Assembly (NCBI GenBank): GCA_024401565.1
Contig: JAKSKU010000006.1
Span: 1-64,000 of the forward strand
Direction of reading: 5' to 3'
Length of the DNA stretch: 64,000 bases
Source: Paludibacteraceae bacterium
GTDB taxonomy: Bacteria > Bacteroidota > Bacteroidia > Bacteroidales > Paludibacteraceae
The notes beneath the pieces were generated by a model. The model made no database searches. It saw nothing but the letters and a program-made list of their open reading frames with translations, and was not told the DNA's origin. The position numbers and the translations under genes are program-made. This document shows positions 8,691-17,700 of this stretch, one piece after another (positions within the stretch are counted from its first letter, which is position 1; each line of letters starts with the position of its first letter).

Positions 8691-8726
8691 AAACGGCTGT
8701 GCTTCACAAATGAAACACAGCCGTTT
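8691..8726 (+). terminator. 36-nt hairpin, probable ATPase terminator, copy 2
   Basis: Same stem as 7375-7410 (AAACGGCTGTG/CACAGCCGTTT) with loop CAAA in place of TTCG, 22 nt after the ATPase stop codon. Confidence 0.7.
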
Positions 8727-8779
8727 AATATTGTGGTAAATAAATTCCAAAATTGATTGACAACCACGGGGGATTGCCC

Positions 8780-9166
8780 CTATATGGAAAATTCGTCGTT
8801 GAAGAATGCACTGATTTTTTTGATGCCTTCCTCTGCTTCGAATGTCTCACGAAGAAGATTCTCGATAGGGCACTGACCGTCGTTCTTACGGTTGATGATC
8901 ATCGGCACAATCTCTCTTGCGACGACGGGAATACCGGCCTTTTGCATCATGTCGAGTCCGGCTCTACTGATCACACCAACGTTCAAATGCTTGATACCTC
9001 CTGCAATAAGGAAGCAGGCTGCACCTTTACCGATGAGAATGTCAGTCACCGTCGCACCACGCAATACCTCACGTCGCTCTTTATAAATGCGACGCAATGC
9101 TTTGATGCCCATCTCGTTGGCTTTGATGGTCTCGCCTGATGCCGTCTCTATAATCAATTTGTCCAT
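8780..9166 (-). CDS. DUF1893 family protein
   Basis: A 128-residue cytosolic protein resembling DUF1893 (the Thermotoga TM1506 type, which has a cytidine-deaminase-like fold). Seen: GATVTDILIGKGAACFLIAGGIKHLNVGVISRAGLDMMQKAGIPV in the middle, a hallmark glycine/alanine-rich segment with one cysteine, then NRKNDGQCPIENLL. Activity unknown. It is on the same strand as the redox pair upstream, separated by a dispersed repeat. Confidence 0.7.
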   Translation of the reverse strand: MDKLIIETASGETIKANEMGIKALRRIYKERREVLRGATVTDILIGKGAACFLIAGGIKHLNVGVISRAGLDMMQKAGIPVVAREIVPMIINRKNDGQCPIENLLRETFEAEEGIKKISAFFNDEFSI

Positions 9167-9206
9167 AACTCTAACCTCAAGATCTAATCTCTAACTTCTC
9201 ATCTTT

Positions 9207-9272
9207 AATACGCTCGCCCTTACGGGCTCGCGAGGAGGGGAGGGGCAAGGGCTACCGCCCTTTGCAATCCTC
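9207..9272 (-). repeat. GAGGATTG dispersed repeat, copy 1
   Basis: Read on the minus strand it runs GAGGATTG, AAGGGCGG, CGCGAG and GCGAGCGTAT in the same order as 12486-12556 and 54524-54598. It fills the gap between the DUF1893 gene and the aldo/keto reductase. Confidence 0.7.
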
Positions 9273-9299
9273 TTTAAACTCTCAAACTCTAATCTAAAA

Positions 9300-10691
9300 T
9301 CAGTCCATTGATTGCTTCAAACTCTCCACATACTTGTCGATTCTCTGCATTTCGCCTGGAATATCGATGTTCTGTGGACAGAGGTCCTTACAGATTCCAC
9401 ATCCAATACAATGGTCAGCCTGACGCAATTTTGGCACCGAACGGTCGTAACCCATTAGGAATGCGCGACGAGCCTCTGCATAGTTCTCATCCTGGTTGTT
9501 AAGCGATACATTGCCTTCGTTGATGCACTTGTTGTAGTGCTGGAAGATACCTGGGATGTTGATACCGTAAGGGCATGGCATACAGTACTGGCAACCAGTA
9601 CATGGCACGCTTGGGTATCTCAACATTGCCTGTGCTACCTCCTCAAGCAAAGCAAGCTCATCTTCTGTGCATGGCTCAACAGGTGAATATGTATCCACGT
9701 TTTCCTTGACATTCTCCATGTATGTCATTCCGCTCAACACAGTAAGCACGTTAGGGAATGAACCAAGATAACGCAAAGCCCATTTTGCAACTGAATCCTC
9801 AGGTCGACGTGCTTTCAACTTGGCTGCGATGAAACTCAATGTGCTTGCCAAACGTCCGCCAAGAAGTGGCTCCATGATGATTGCTGGGATATTACGTTTC
9901 TCCAACTCTGCATATAGATACTCTGCATTTGTGTTGGCTGGGTTGACCTCCTTTGCGTGTAGCCAGTCGACGTAGTTCATCTGAATCTGCACGAAATCCC
10001 ATTTCACTTTGTCGTGCATGGCAAGACAACGGTCGAAGATGGCGATATCACCGTGGTATGAGAATCCAAGGTTGCGGATTTTGCCTTTTGCTCTTTCCTC
10101 AATAAGGAAGTCAAGGATTCCGTTCTCTATATATCTCTTCTCGAAAGTCTGTGTTGAGTTGAACTCACCGTTTGTGCCTCCGATAGCGTGAAGAAGCATA
10201 TAGTCGATAGTGTCCACCTGAAGCTCCTTGAAAGAGTTGTGGTACATCTCTATTGATTTCTCTCTGCTCCACAATTCCTGAGCGAAATTCGAAAGCTTAG
10301 TGGCAATGAAATATTTCTCTCTTGGAATACGTTTAAGGGCGATACCCATGTGGTGCTCGCTTCGTCCCTGGCAGTAAACAGGGGATGTGTCGAAATAGTT
10401 GATTCCGTGCTCGATGGCGTAGTCTACGTGGGCGTTCAACTCCTCCTGGTCGATCTCAATATCTTTCTGCTCTCTTGCGCTTCCATGCTGGACAGTTGGG
10501 AGACGCATACAGCCGTAGCCAAGAAGCGAGATTTTGTCGCCTGTAGTTGGCACAGTGCGGTATGTCATTTCGCCAGTCGGTTTCTGGCTCTGTGTTCCGA
10601 TAATCTCCTTCGTCTTTTCATCAGTACAAGCTGCCAAACCCATAGTGGCAGTGGCTGCTGACAAACGTTTTAGAAAATCTCTACGATCCAT
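9300..10691 (-). CDS. Tat-type aldo/keto reductase fused to a 2[4Fe-4S] ferredoxin domain
   Basis: A 463-residue protein. N-terminus MDRRDFLKRLSAATATMGL is a twin-arginine signal followed by LAAC (C22), so it may be exported folded and lipidated. Aldo/keto reductase barrel: GYGCMRLP, YFDTSPVYCQGRSE (catalytic Asp/Tyr), LLHAIGG, FSYHGD. The C-terminal 100 residues hold CTGCQYCMPCPYGI and CIGCGICKDLCPQNI for two iron-sulfur clusters. Substrate unknown. It follows the polyferredoxin gene by 24 nt on the same strand, so electrons probably pass between the two. Confidence 0.88.
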   Translation of the reverse strand: MDRRDFLKRLSAATATMGLAACTDEKTKEIIGTQSQKPTGEMTYRTVPTTGDKISLLGYGCMRLPTVQHGSAREQKDIEIDQEELNAHVDYAIEHGINYFDTSPVYCQGRSEHHMGIALKRIPREKYFIATKLSNFAQELWSREKSIEMYHNSFKELQVDTIDYMLLHAIGGTNGEFNSTQTFEKRYIENGILDFLIEERAKGKIRNLGFSYHGDIAIFDRCLAMHDKVKWDFVQIQMNYVDWLHAKEVNPANTNAEYLYAELEKRNIPAIIMEPLLGGRLASTLSFIAAKLKARRPEDSVAKWALRYLGSFPNVLTVLSGMTYMENVKENVDTYSPVEPCTEDELALLEEVAQAMLRYPSVPCTGCQYCMPCPYGINIPGIFQHYNKCINEGNVSLNNQDENYAEARRAFLMGYDRSVPKLRQADHCIGCGICKDLCPQNIDIPGEMQRIDKYVESLKQSMD

Positions 10692-10715
10692 ATATTGTGT
10701 TGTCTTTTTTCGTTA

Positions 10716-12275
10716 TTAGTCAATTCTGTGTACTCTGTGGCCCTCAACGTAGATTGCACTGTATGGTGATGAAGGGCAAAGGTTCTCGCAAGCACCGCAT
10801 CCGATACATCTCATGGGGTCGATCACTGGCATCTTTGCCGATGTTTCGTCTCCGTCTACAGTTGGTGCCATAGTGATTGCTCCGGCAGGACAGTGGCGGG
10901 CACAGTTGCCGCACGACACGCCTTTCTTCATAGAGATACAGTTGTCGGCGATAAGCACTGCATGTCCGACGTGGGTAGCACACTTCTCAGCAAGGTCTGC
11001 AAGTGAGATGGCTCCTGTAGGGCAGACGTCGCTGCATCGTTTACACTCTGGTCGGCAGTAGCCCTTCTCGAAACTCATCACTGGAGTGAGCATAGATGAA
11101 AGGTCCTCGCTTGGACGAAGCACACCGTTAGGGCAGGCTGTGATACAAAGTCCGCATGATGTACACACGTCTTCAATATGCTTATACGACTTACTTCCTG
11201 GAGGAGTGATTCGATTCTCTCGTTTAGGCTCTTTCTTCTCTGTGATTTCAGCCAAACCACCGTCGAACACCTTTGCTGTACTCTTAGTCATTGCGCTACC
11301 TGCAACGATAGCACCGACAGTAAGGAATGCTCGTTTCGACTCGTCTGGTGTATTTGATTTTTTTTCGTCTGATGTGACGCACGGACGTGCGTCTCTACGT
11401 GCTTTTATTCTTTGGATGATATTAGGTGTCTTATCCTTGTCAGATGGAGTAGTGAAAGAGATAGCATCCTTGTTGCATGCAGAGATACAATCCATACAGT
11501 CGACGCATCTAGATGAATCCACGATGCCATTCTTCGCATCGATACAAGAAGCTTTACATTTCTTTGCACAAAGTCCACATTTCACACATTTGTCGTGGTC
11601 GATGACTGGTTTCATCACCGGATTCTCTGCGAAGATGGAAAGGATAGTTCCGACTGGGCAGATAGTGTTGCAGTATGTACGTCCTCCACGGAAAGCAAGG
11701 ATTGCGATAAGCACAAGTGAGAATAGCGCGATGCCAAGCATCACGTAAGAGTAGTTAAGCTCTGCTGGCATTGCGTAAGTGTAAGTGCCTGCTGCCGCTG
11801 ACGATGCTGCGAGATGCTCGGCAATGAATCTGCCGACTGGAGCAAGTAGGGTAGTAGCCATACGTCCGAAGATGCTGTATGGTTCAAGCAAACCTACGAT
11901 TGGGTATGCGCATATAACATATGAGGCGATGAAAAGGAGTGCGATGATCAAACGCAACCATAGCTTCTCATTACTATATGAATACTTGATTTTCTGCTTC
12001 TTAGTCAATCTGCCCAAACGAGCCACGATATCCTGGAAGATACCAAGCGGACAGATCACGGAGCAGTAGATGCGTCCGAACAGTTTTGTCACAATCATTG
12101 TAGACAAGAAAGCCGCAATCAGACCTGCGGAGATAGAAGGGAAGAACTGGATGTCGACGCTCCATCCTAAATAGTGTCGTGCTATGCTGGTAGTGTCGCA
12201 GAAAAGAGTGACGATAGAGAGCATCATCACCACTGCACAGAACACTCGTGCATACTTCAAAATATTGCTTTTCAT
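10716..12275 (-). CDS. Membrane polyferredoxin, NapH/NapG-like fusion
   Basis: A 519-residue iron-sulfur protein. Residues 1-220 resemble NapH/MauN: several membrane segments and two CxxxCP motifs (YCSVICPLG at 70, YCNTICPVG at 201). Residues 230-270 carry two 4Fe-4S motifs. After a linker, residues 312-330 look like a NapG-type signal segment (ESKRAFLTVGAIVAG), then more clusters: CTSCGLCITACP, CRPECKRCSDVCP, CGNCARHCP and CIGCGACENLCP. Likely transfers electrons across the membrane to a periplasmic partner such as the adjacent reductase. The linker (292-302, ARRDARPCVTS) is encoded by a dispersed repeat. Confidence 0.85.
   Translation of the reverse strand: MKSNILKYARVFCAVVMMLSIVTLFCDTTSIARHYLGWSVDIQFFPSISAGLIAAFLSTMIVTKLFGRIYCSVICPLGIFQDIVARLGRLTKKQKIKYSYSNEKLWLRLIIALLFIASYVICAYPIVGLLEPYSIFGRMATTLLAPVGRFIAEHLAASSAAAGTYTYAMPAELNYSYVMLGIALFSLVLIAILAFRGGRTYCNTICPVGTILSIFAENPVMKPVIDHDKCVKCGLCAKKCKASCIDAKNGIVDSSRCVDCMDCISACNKDAISFTTPSDKDKTPNIIQRIKARRDARPCVTSDEKKSNTPDESKRAFLTVGAIVAGSAMTKSTAKVFDGGLAEITEKKEPKRENRITPPGSKSYKHIEDVCTSCGLCITACPNGVLRPSEDLSSMLTPVMSFEKGYCRPECKRCSDVCPTGAISLADLAEKCATHVGHAVLIADNCISMKKGVSCGNCARHCPAGAITMAPTVDGDETSAKMPVIDPMRCIGCGACENLCPSSPYSAIYVEGHRVHRID
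11374..11402. repeat. GTAGAGACG repeat inserted in a coding sequence, copy 2
   Basis: GACGCACG GA CGTGCGTC is a perfect inverted repeat followed by TCTACGTGC, the same sequence family as 54704-54730. It encodes the linker between the NapH-like and NapG-like halves of the polyferredoxin. Confidence 0.7.
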
Positions 12276-12295
12276 TTTGTTTTTAGTTATTGTGG

Positions 12296-12303
12296 CAAAA
12301 ATA
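12296..12303 (-). promoter_or_regulatory. -7 promoter box for the polyferredoxin-reductase pair
   Basis: TATTTTTG on the minus strand, 20 nt before the polyferredoxin start codon. Confidence 0.5.
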
Positions 12304-12387
12304 ATGATTTTTTAAGAACCAATACGGATTAGTCGGTAGAAAACTTTTGTTGGTCGGGAGAAAATTGGAGGTTTGGAAATATTTAAA

Positions 12388-12443
12388 ATGCCAGTTTAAA
12401 TTTTCGGCAAAAATATAAAATGCCATTTTAAATATTGGCAAAT
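12388..12443. promoter_or_regulatory. Paired near-palindromes, candidate operators
   Basis: ATGCCAGTTTAAATTTTCGGC (12388) and ATGCCATTTTAAATATTGGC (12420) are two copies 32 nt apart, each with GCC/GGC arms around an AT core. They lie 85-150 nt upstream of the polyferredoxin promoter box. Regulator unknown. Confidence 0.35.
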
Positions 12444-12485
12444 AGGCTGTTTTTTTGGGAATTTATATATGAGTTTGTCAAAAAT

Positions 12486-12556
12486 GAGGATTGTTAAGGG
12501 CGGAACGCCCTAACCTCCCCACTAACGCGAGCTCGGAGAGCGAGCGTATAAAATAA
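12486..12556 (+). repeat. GAGGATTG dispersed repeat, copy 2
   Basis: Contains GAGGATTGTTAAGGGCGG, a GGGCG/CGCCC palindrome, ACGCGAG and GAGCGTATAAAA. It occupies part of the 457-nt gap between polyferredoxin and the small gene at 12733; nothing else coding is seen there. Confidence 0.75.
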
Positions 12557-12732
12557 ACACAGAGACTCAGAGTAAAAGAGAAAGTCTCCGACTTTTTTGG
12601 GAGGAAAAGAGATTTTGATTAATCATTATTTGGAACCATCTTTTTTTGTTAGCGAGTCCTGCAGACAGAAGTAAATGGAGTTTCTTTCTAAATATTCCTC
12701 ATAAAAATCAGTCAACAACTATGACAGAACCA

Positions 12733-12912
12733 TCATTTTCTGTTCTTTTTCCTGGATTCTTCAAACTTCTCAATGATTCTGTTAAATCGGTCCTCTCTTT
12801 CTTGACTCCATTCCGAACCTGCAAGATACTTTGAGTTATACTCGCACTGTTTGATGAATTGTTCTGCTACTTTTCCCGTCAGAACAGGGATGTTTGTAAT
12901 TGGTAGTGCCAT
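12733..12912 (-). CDS. Small protein downstream of the YoeB-type pair
   Basis: A 59-residue open frame starting MALPITNIPVLTGKVAEQF and ending with a charged helix (EDRFNRIIEKFEESRKKNRK). It follows the toxin gene on the same strand after 37 nt, so it is probably co-transcribed. I recognise no family; composition suggests a short helical cytosolic protein. Gaps in coding evidence: it is short, but the ATG is well placed and codon use resembles neighbours. It could be an accessory or second antitoxin. Confidence 0.55.
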   Translation of the reverse strand: MALPITNIPVLTGKVAEQFIKQCEYNSKYLAGSEWSQEREDRFNRIIEKFEESRKKNRK

Positions 12913-12949
12913 AAAGTTTATTTTTTGACTGTTTGTAATTTATGTTGTG

Positions 12950-13222
12950 TTATTTGTCGTTGTAATGCTCCTCTAATTGGATTACAAGAACGCAGACTAC
13001 ATCTTCATAAATGTCATAAATGATGCGGTCATGAGCCGTTATATGTCTTGAGTATGTTATTTCGTTACCTCCAACCAAAGCTTCTGGATGTCCGAGACCT
13101 GTGCGTGGATGATCCATAAGTTCCATCAAAATTGAGGTTGCTTTTTTGAATAGGATGGGATTAGACTTCTTCCATTTCTTAAGAGTCTTATCCGCTTGTT
13201 TGGAAAATTCAACCTTATACAT
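12950..13222 (-). CDS. Txe/YoeB family toxin
   Basis: A 90-residue RelE-superfamily endoribonuclease of the Txe/YoeB type, which cleaves mRNA on the ribosome. Seen: start MYKVEFSKQADKTLKKWKKSN, the GLGHPEAL motif with G-HPE typical of YoeB, YSRHITAHDRIIYDI (conserved R and H catalytic region) and the C-terminal EEHYNDK resembling the invariant SHYH/HY end. Its ATG overlaps the antitoxin stop codon by one base, giving translational coupling. Confidence 0.88.
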   Translation of the reverse strand: MYKVEFSKQADKTLKKWKKSNPILFKKATSILMELMDHPRTGLGHPEALVGGNEITYSRHITAHDRIIYDIYEDVVCVLVIQLEEHYNDK

Positions 13223-13443
13223 TATAAACTGTCAAAATAGTTTTGCATTTCTTCAGGCGTGGAGCATGAAATGGTTTCATTATTTACATGTTCAGCACGA
13301 GCTTTGGAAATTTGCTTTTTCAAAGATGGAGACAAGTTGGATTTTGATGCTAGAATTTTACCAGCTAACCAATCTTTATTTTTGTCACTTAAAGACAAAG
13401 ATAGGATATATTCTAGCAGTTTATTTAATGCAAATGTATTCAT
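13222..13443 (-). CDS. Antitoxin partner of the YoeB-type toxin
   Basis: A 73-residue protein placed first in the toxin operon. It has no clear Phd/YefM signature; it is short, with a basic middle and an acidic C-terminus (STPEEMQNYFDSL) suitable for wrapping the toxin. Antitoxin role is inferred from position, size and the one-base overlap with the toxin start. The operon promoter box is 34 nt upstream. Confidence 0.75.
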   Translation of the reverse strand: MNTFALNKLLEYILSLSLSDKNKDWLAGKILASKSNLSPSLKKQISKARAEHVNNETISCSTPEEMQNYFDSL

Positions 13444-13476
13444 ATTTATACTGTTATATCAGTTTGTAATTCAATG

Positions 13477-13484
13477 CAAAGATA
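13477..13484 (-). promoter_or_regulatory. -7 promoter box of the toxin-antitoxin operon
   Basis: TATCTTTG on the minus strand fits TAnnTTTG. The rest of the 345-nt gap (13444-13788) holds no gene I can support. Confidence 0.55.
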
Positions 13485-13788
13485 ATGGAATTTGTGAAAG
13501 AAATGGCGCTGATATTGTAAAACGTTATATATGAGTCTTTATTATTTTACGGAAATTCCAATCATTACTGTTTCTTCATGCTATTGTTCCAGACAGAATG
13601 AGGTAGAAAACCTGTTTGGTGATACCCAATAGCTCATCTTGGTAACCTTGCAAGTCTTTATTATTAAAAAATCTGCGTTAATATTTTGAATGTAGATTCT
13701 CCTTTTGTTAATTTGCAGCAATAATTGATATTTAGCGAGGATTCCGAAAATCGATTAACAGAGTAGGTGCATTCTAATGACATAATTT

Positions 13789-14640
13789 ATGGGATTTTAC
13801 ATTGGCAACAAGTTTACAGACGAGAAAGATTTTATAGACGGACATGATCTGTTTTCTCTTTTTGAGTACCATCGATTCCAAGAGAATGGTGTACTTCAGG
13901 TTCTGGGCCAAAAATCTCATGAGTCAAATAATGATGGCTATTTCCAGCGTGAGTGGAGAGACGCTACTGAAGCTGACTGCAATTGGAGTGTGATGTCCAC
14001 AATGTCGCTTTTTGATTCAGAATCAGTGACAGTCGACGTTAGTGTCTCTTTTTTGAAAATGGTCAAATGCTCGAATGTAAAACTTATAGCTTCAGATATC
14101 CACTATCTTGCTTTGGAGGATTGCTCTAATATCGAAATCCCAGACTCTGTTATTGTTTTGTCTGTAAAGAATTGTCGTGGAATAAAACTTCCAGAAGTGG
14201 CGTATGAGACTCCTGTCTTTGATACGAAATCTGATAAGAATTTGGATTTTCAATACCATACCTACGTGTTTAAAAAAGGATACTCTTTCTTAAGATGCAA
14301 GCACAAAGAATTTGGATCTGTATGCGAGAAGGGTGATTTGGAAAACCCTGCGTATCTTATGTATGTTGACGCCAAGTTGCTCGGGCAGTATTTGTCTGAC
14401 GAGAGATTTGACGAATTGCAGAAGATACTGGAGAAAGAGGACAAAGAGATGCGTAAGAAGGCAAAAGGTGGCGTTGATTGGAAAAATATAATTTTCTATG
14501 CTCTTATCTTTGCCACATTCATGTGTTTTGTGACTACTGATCCTAACCAGTTGGCATTCTGGTCAATCGGACCATTGGGATTGCTCATATATTTCATTTG
14601 TTGGATTGTGAAGAGAATCATTGGCTTATTCAAGAAGTGA
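13789..14640 (+). CDS. Unknown protein with C-terminal membrane hairpin
   Basis: Not recognised. A 283-residue protein: a soluble N-terminal part of about 235 residues with short repeated hydrophobic stretches (VKCSNVKLI, LALEDCSNIEIPDSVIVLSVKNCRGIKLP) suggestive of a small beta-solenoid, then a basic stretch and two membrane segments (IIFYALIFATFMCFV and GPLGLLIYFICWIV) at the very end, followed by basic residues. No signal peptide, so the bulk should be cytoplasmic and tail-anchored. Stands alone. Confidence 0.6.
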   Translation: MGFYIGNKFTDEKDFIDGHDLFSLFEYHRFQENGVLQVLGQKSHESNNDGYFQREWRDATEADCNWSVMSTMSLFDSESVTVDVSVSFLKMVKCSNVKLIASDIHYLALEDCSNIEIPDSVIVLSVKNCRGIKLPEVAYETPVFDTKSDKNLDFQYHTYVFKKGYSFLRCKHKEFGSVCEKGDLENPAYLMYVDAKLLGQYLSDERFDELQKILEKEDKEMRKKAKGGVDWKNIIFYALIFATFMCFVTTDPNQLAFWSIGPLGLLIYFICWIVKRIIGLFKK

Positions 14641-14720
14641 CGGAAATCCTAAATTTTCGTTTCTCCTTTTCTCCTTTTCCCCTTTCTCATTTCTCATTTC
14701 CCGTTTGTCCCCTTAAATGT

Positions 14721-14728
14721 TACTTTTG
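14721..14728 (+). promoter_or_regulatory. -7 promoter box for the GH43-GH30 gene
   Basis: TACTTTTG with TTTG at 14704-14707 as a plausible -33 element. The 60 nt before it (14655-14715) is a strongly pyrimidine-rich tract of unknown role. Confidence 0.55.
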
Positions 14729-14798
14729 TAGGTTGTTGTTTTGTGTGGATAATTAATTTTGCGATGTTTACTATTATATCTAAAATATGTTACTTTTT

Positions 14799-17700
14799 AT
14801 GACAAGACGATTTTTAATGTCACTGTTATTGGTGGCACTCTCCGCTCTCTCCTTTGCGGCGGAGAAAGATTATTCGGCTTATCTCTTTGCCTACTTTAAG
14901 GGTGAGGGTTTGGCCCAAGGAGAACAAATTTATTTTGCTGTCAGCCGTGATGGCTTGAACTGGAAGGACCTTAACGGGGGCAATCCTGTTTTGACTTCGT
15001 CTCTCGGAGAAAAGGGTTTGCGTGATCCTTTCATCATGCGTTCTGCCGACGGGGATAAATTCTTCGTTATTGCTACCGACCTTAAAATCAACGGTAATGG
15101 CAACTGGTCTGCTGCCCAAACTTCTGGTAGCAAGTCTATCATGGTGTGGGAGTCGTCGGACTTGGTCAACTGGAGTGAGCAGCGTATGTGTAAGGTGGCT
15201 GTAGATGGTGCCGGCTGCACTTGGGCTCCTGAAGCCGTATATGATGAGGCTTCTGGCGAATATATTGTTTTCTGGTCGTCGAAGATCCCTACTACTCAAT
15301 CGGTTCCCAACAATGACTATACTCATCGCGTCTACTATTGCACGACAAAGGATTTCAAGACTTTCTCTGAGGCTAAGGTGTGGATGGAGTTGAAGAATCA
15401 GCAGAACCGCACTATCAGTGTGATCGACGCTACTGTCATCAAGGTAGGGGATACTTACTATCGTTTCAAGAAGAATGAGGCTACCGAGGCTCACAAGTCG
15501 GGTATGCCTTCCACTGGTAAATACATCATCATGGAGAAATCGACGTCGCTCCTTGGAGAATGGACCGAGGTTAACTCTCAGATGAGCCAGATCTCTGGTG
15601 TCGAGGGCCCAACTTGCTTTAAGTTTAACGGTGAAGACAAATGGTGCCTTTTCATCGACGATTTTGGAGGCAAAGGTTATTATCCACTTGTCACTACTGA
15701 TCTTTCATCTGGCAAATTCACTCAGGTTGCGTCTGGCGAATACTCTTTGCCATCGGTGATGCGTCACGGATCGGTGATCAGCCTTACAGAGGAGGAGTAC
15801 AGCAATCTAAGAAACAAATACGAACAGCGTCCTGCTGCGATGTGCAACGTCCGTATCAATCCGGCAGCACGTCAGCAGACAATGGAAGGATGGGGAGTCT
15901 CACTTTGCTGGTGGGCTGGCCAGTGTGGAAAATGGACAGAGGATAAAGTCAACGACTTGGTGGATATGCTAACGTCGGAAGACAAGTTGAATTTCAATAT
16001 CTTCCGTTACAATATCGGAGGCGGTGATGTGCCGTCGCATGCTAATGGCCACATGGTCAACGGAAAGGGTAAGCGTGCTGAGATGGAAGGATTTAAGGCA
16101 ACTGAGAATTCCGCTTATAATTGGAATGCCGACGCTGCTCAGCGTAAGATCATGCTAAAGTTGAGAGACGCCCGTAAGAATGACGTGGTGTTTGAGGCAT
16201 TCTCCAATTCTGCTCCTTATTGGATGACATATTCAGGCTGCGCGTCTGGAAACAATGACGGATCAAAGGATAATTTGAAGCCAGAGTATTATGGCAAGTT
16301 CTGCGACTATCTTATCGACGTCTGCAAGCATTATAAGGACACATACGGCATTGAATTCAAGACATTGGCCCCATTCAACGAGCCAAACACAAATTTCTGG
16401 TATAATAAAGGATCTCAGGAGGGATGCCATTTCGATCCGTCGTCGCAGGTGAAGGTCATCCGAACACTTTATCCTAAATTGAAAAATTCAGGATTGAAGA
16501 CGGTTATTTCCGCTTCCGACGAGACAAATGTGCCGTTGGCAATCGGTGAGTTGCAGACATTCATCAAAGAGGGAGATATCATTCCGATGTTGGGCCAGTA
16601 CAACACTCATACTTACGGAGGAAGCATACAGGACAAGGCTAATCTAAAGGATCTTGTTACAGAGACTCGTCTGCCATTCTGGATGTCGGAGACAGGTTCA
16701 GGAGGCGACGGTATTGGAGGAAACCTTGCGATGGCACAACGTATGTTTGACGACCTTAACTATCTTCAGCCACAGGCATGGATAGATTGGCAGTTTGTGG
16801 AGGAGAAGAACGACCAGTGGTGTTTTGTAAGAGGTAGTTTTGATGGCCAGACATATTATATCGTGAAGAATTTCTACGTCCGCATGCAGGTCACTCGTTT
16901 CATCAAGCAGGGCTATACTATGCTTGGCACAGGACGTAACGATATCCTTGCCGCGATCAGTCCGGATGGCGACAAAGTTGTGGTGGTGATGCTGAACACT
17001 GGCACTTCTCAGAAGACAGTAAGCGTTGATCTTTCGCTTTTGAATAAAGTCGACGCAAAGGCTCAACTCTATGTCACAAACTCAAACCGTGATTGCCAGC
17101 GTATGGCGGATGTAGAAGTGTACGACGGCAGATTAGACTATACTATGGGCGGACAGGAAATCTCTACATTGATTTTCTCTACTGAGTGTGGCGACGGAAT
17201 GGCGAATTTCACTGCGGAGATGCCGTATATGATTGTCCCTCGTGCATCAACGTCTCCTATAACTTTGAATGGAACATCATTGCAGTTGGGCAATTTGTCG
17301 ATCACAAATACAAATCAGCGATGGTATTTTAGCAAGTTGGCAAACGGCAACTACAACATCTATACTTTGGTGAACAACGATAAGATGGCATTGACTGACA
17401 ATGGATCATATTATCTGTCAATATCTTCGCTTAATCCATCTAGCAAGAGTCAGGAGTTTAAGGTGGAGAGTCTTGGCGACAACAGTTTCAAGATAGTTTC
17501 CGCGTCGAACAATAAACTGCTCGATTTGGAGAGTGGAAAGTTTGATGTCAACACAAAAGTAGGATTATGGCAATCAGGAGCGACGGGAGCCAACGTCCAT
17601 CGTGAGTGGAGAATCCTATCTGTGCCATTCACAGCAGTGCCAGTGAAGGAAGAGACGTCAGTGGAGAATAATTCATCATCACCGTCGACATTGGTTTATG

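Noticed and set aside
11086..11748. 220-codon plus-strand frame
   Set aside because: Antisense to the polyferredoxin cysteine motifs; shadow frame.
12646..12834. 62-codon plus-strand frame
   Set aside because: Overlaps the better supported minus-strand 59-residue gene that fits the toxin operon.
14826..15494. 222-codon minus-strand frame
   Set aside because: Antisense to the GH43 domain with clear catalytic motifs on the plus strand; shadow frame.
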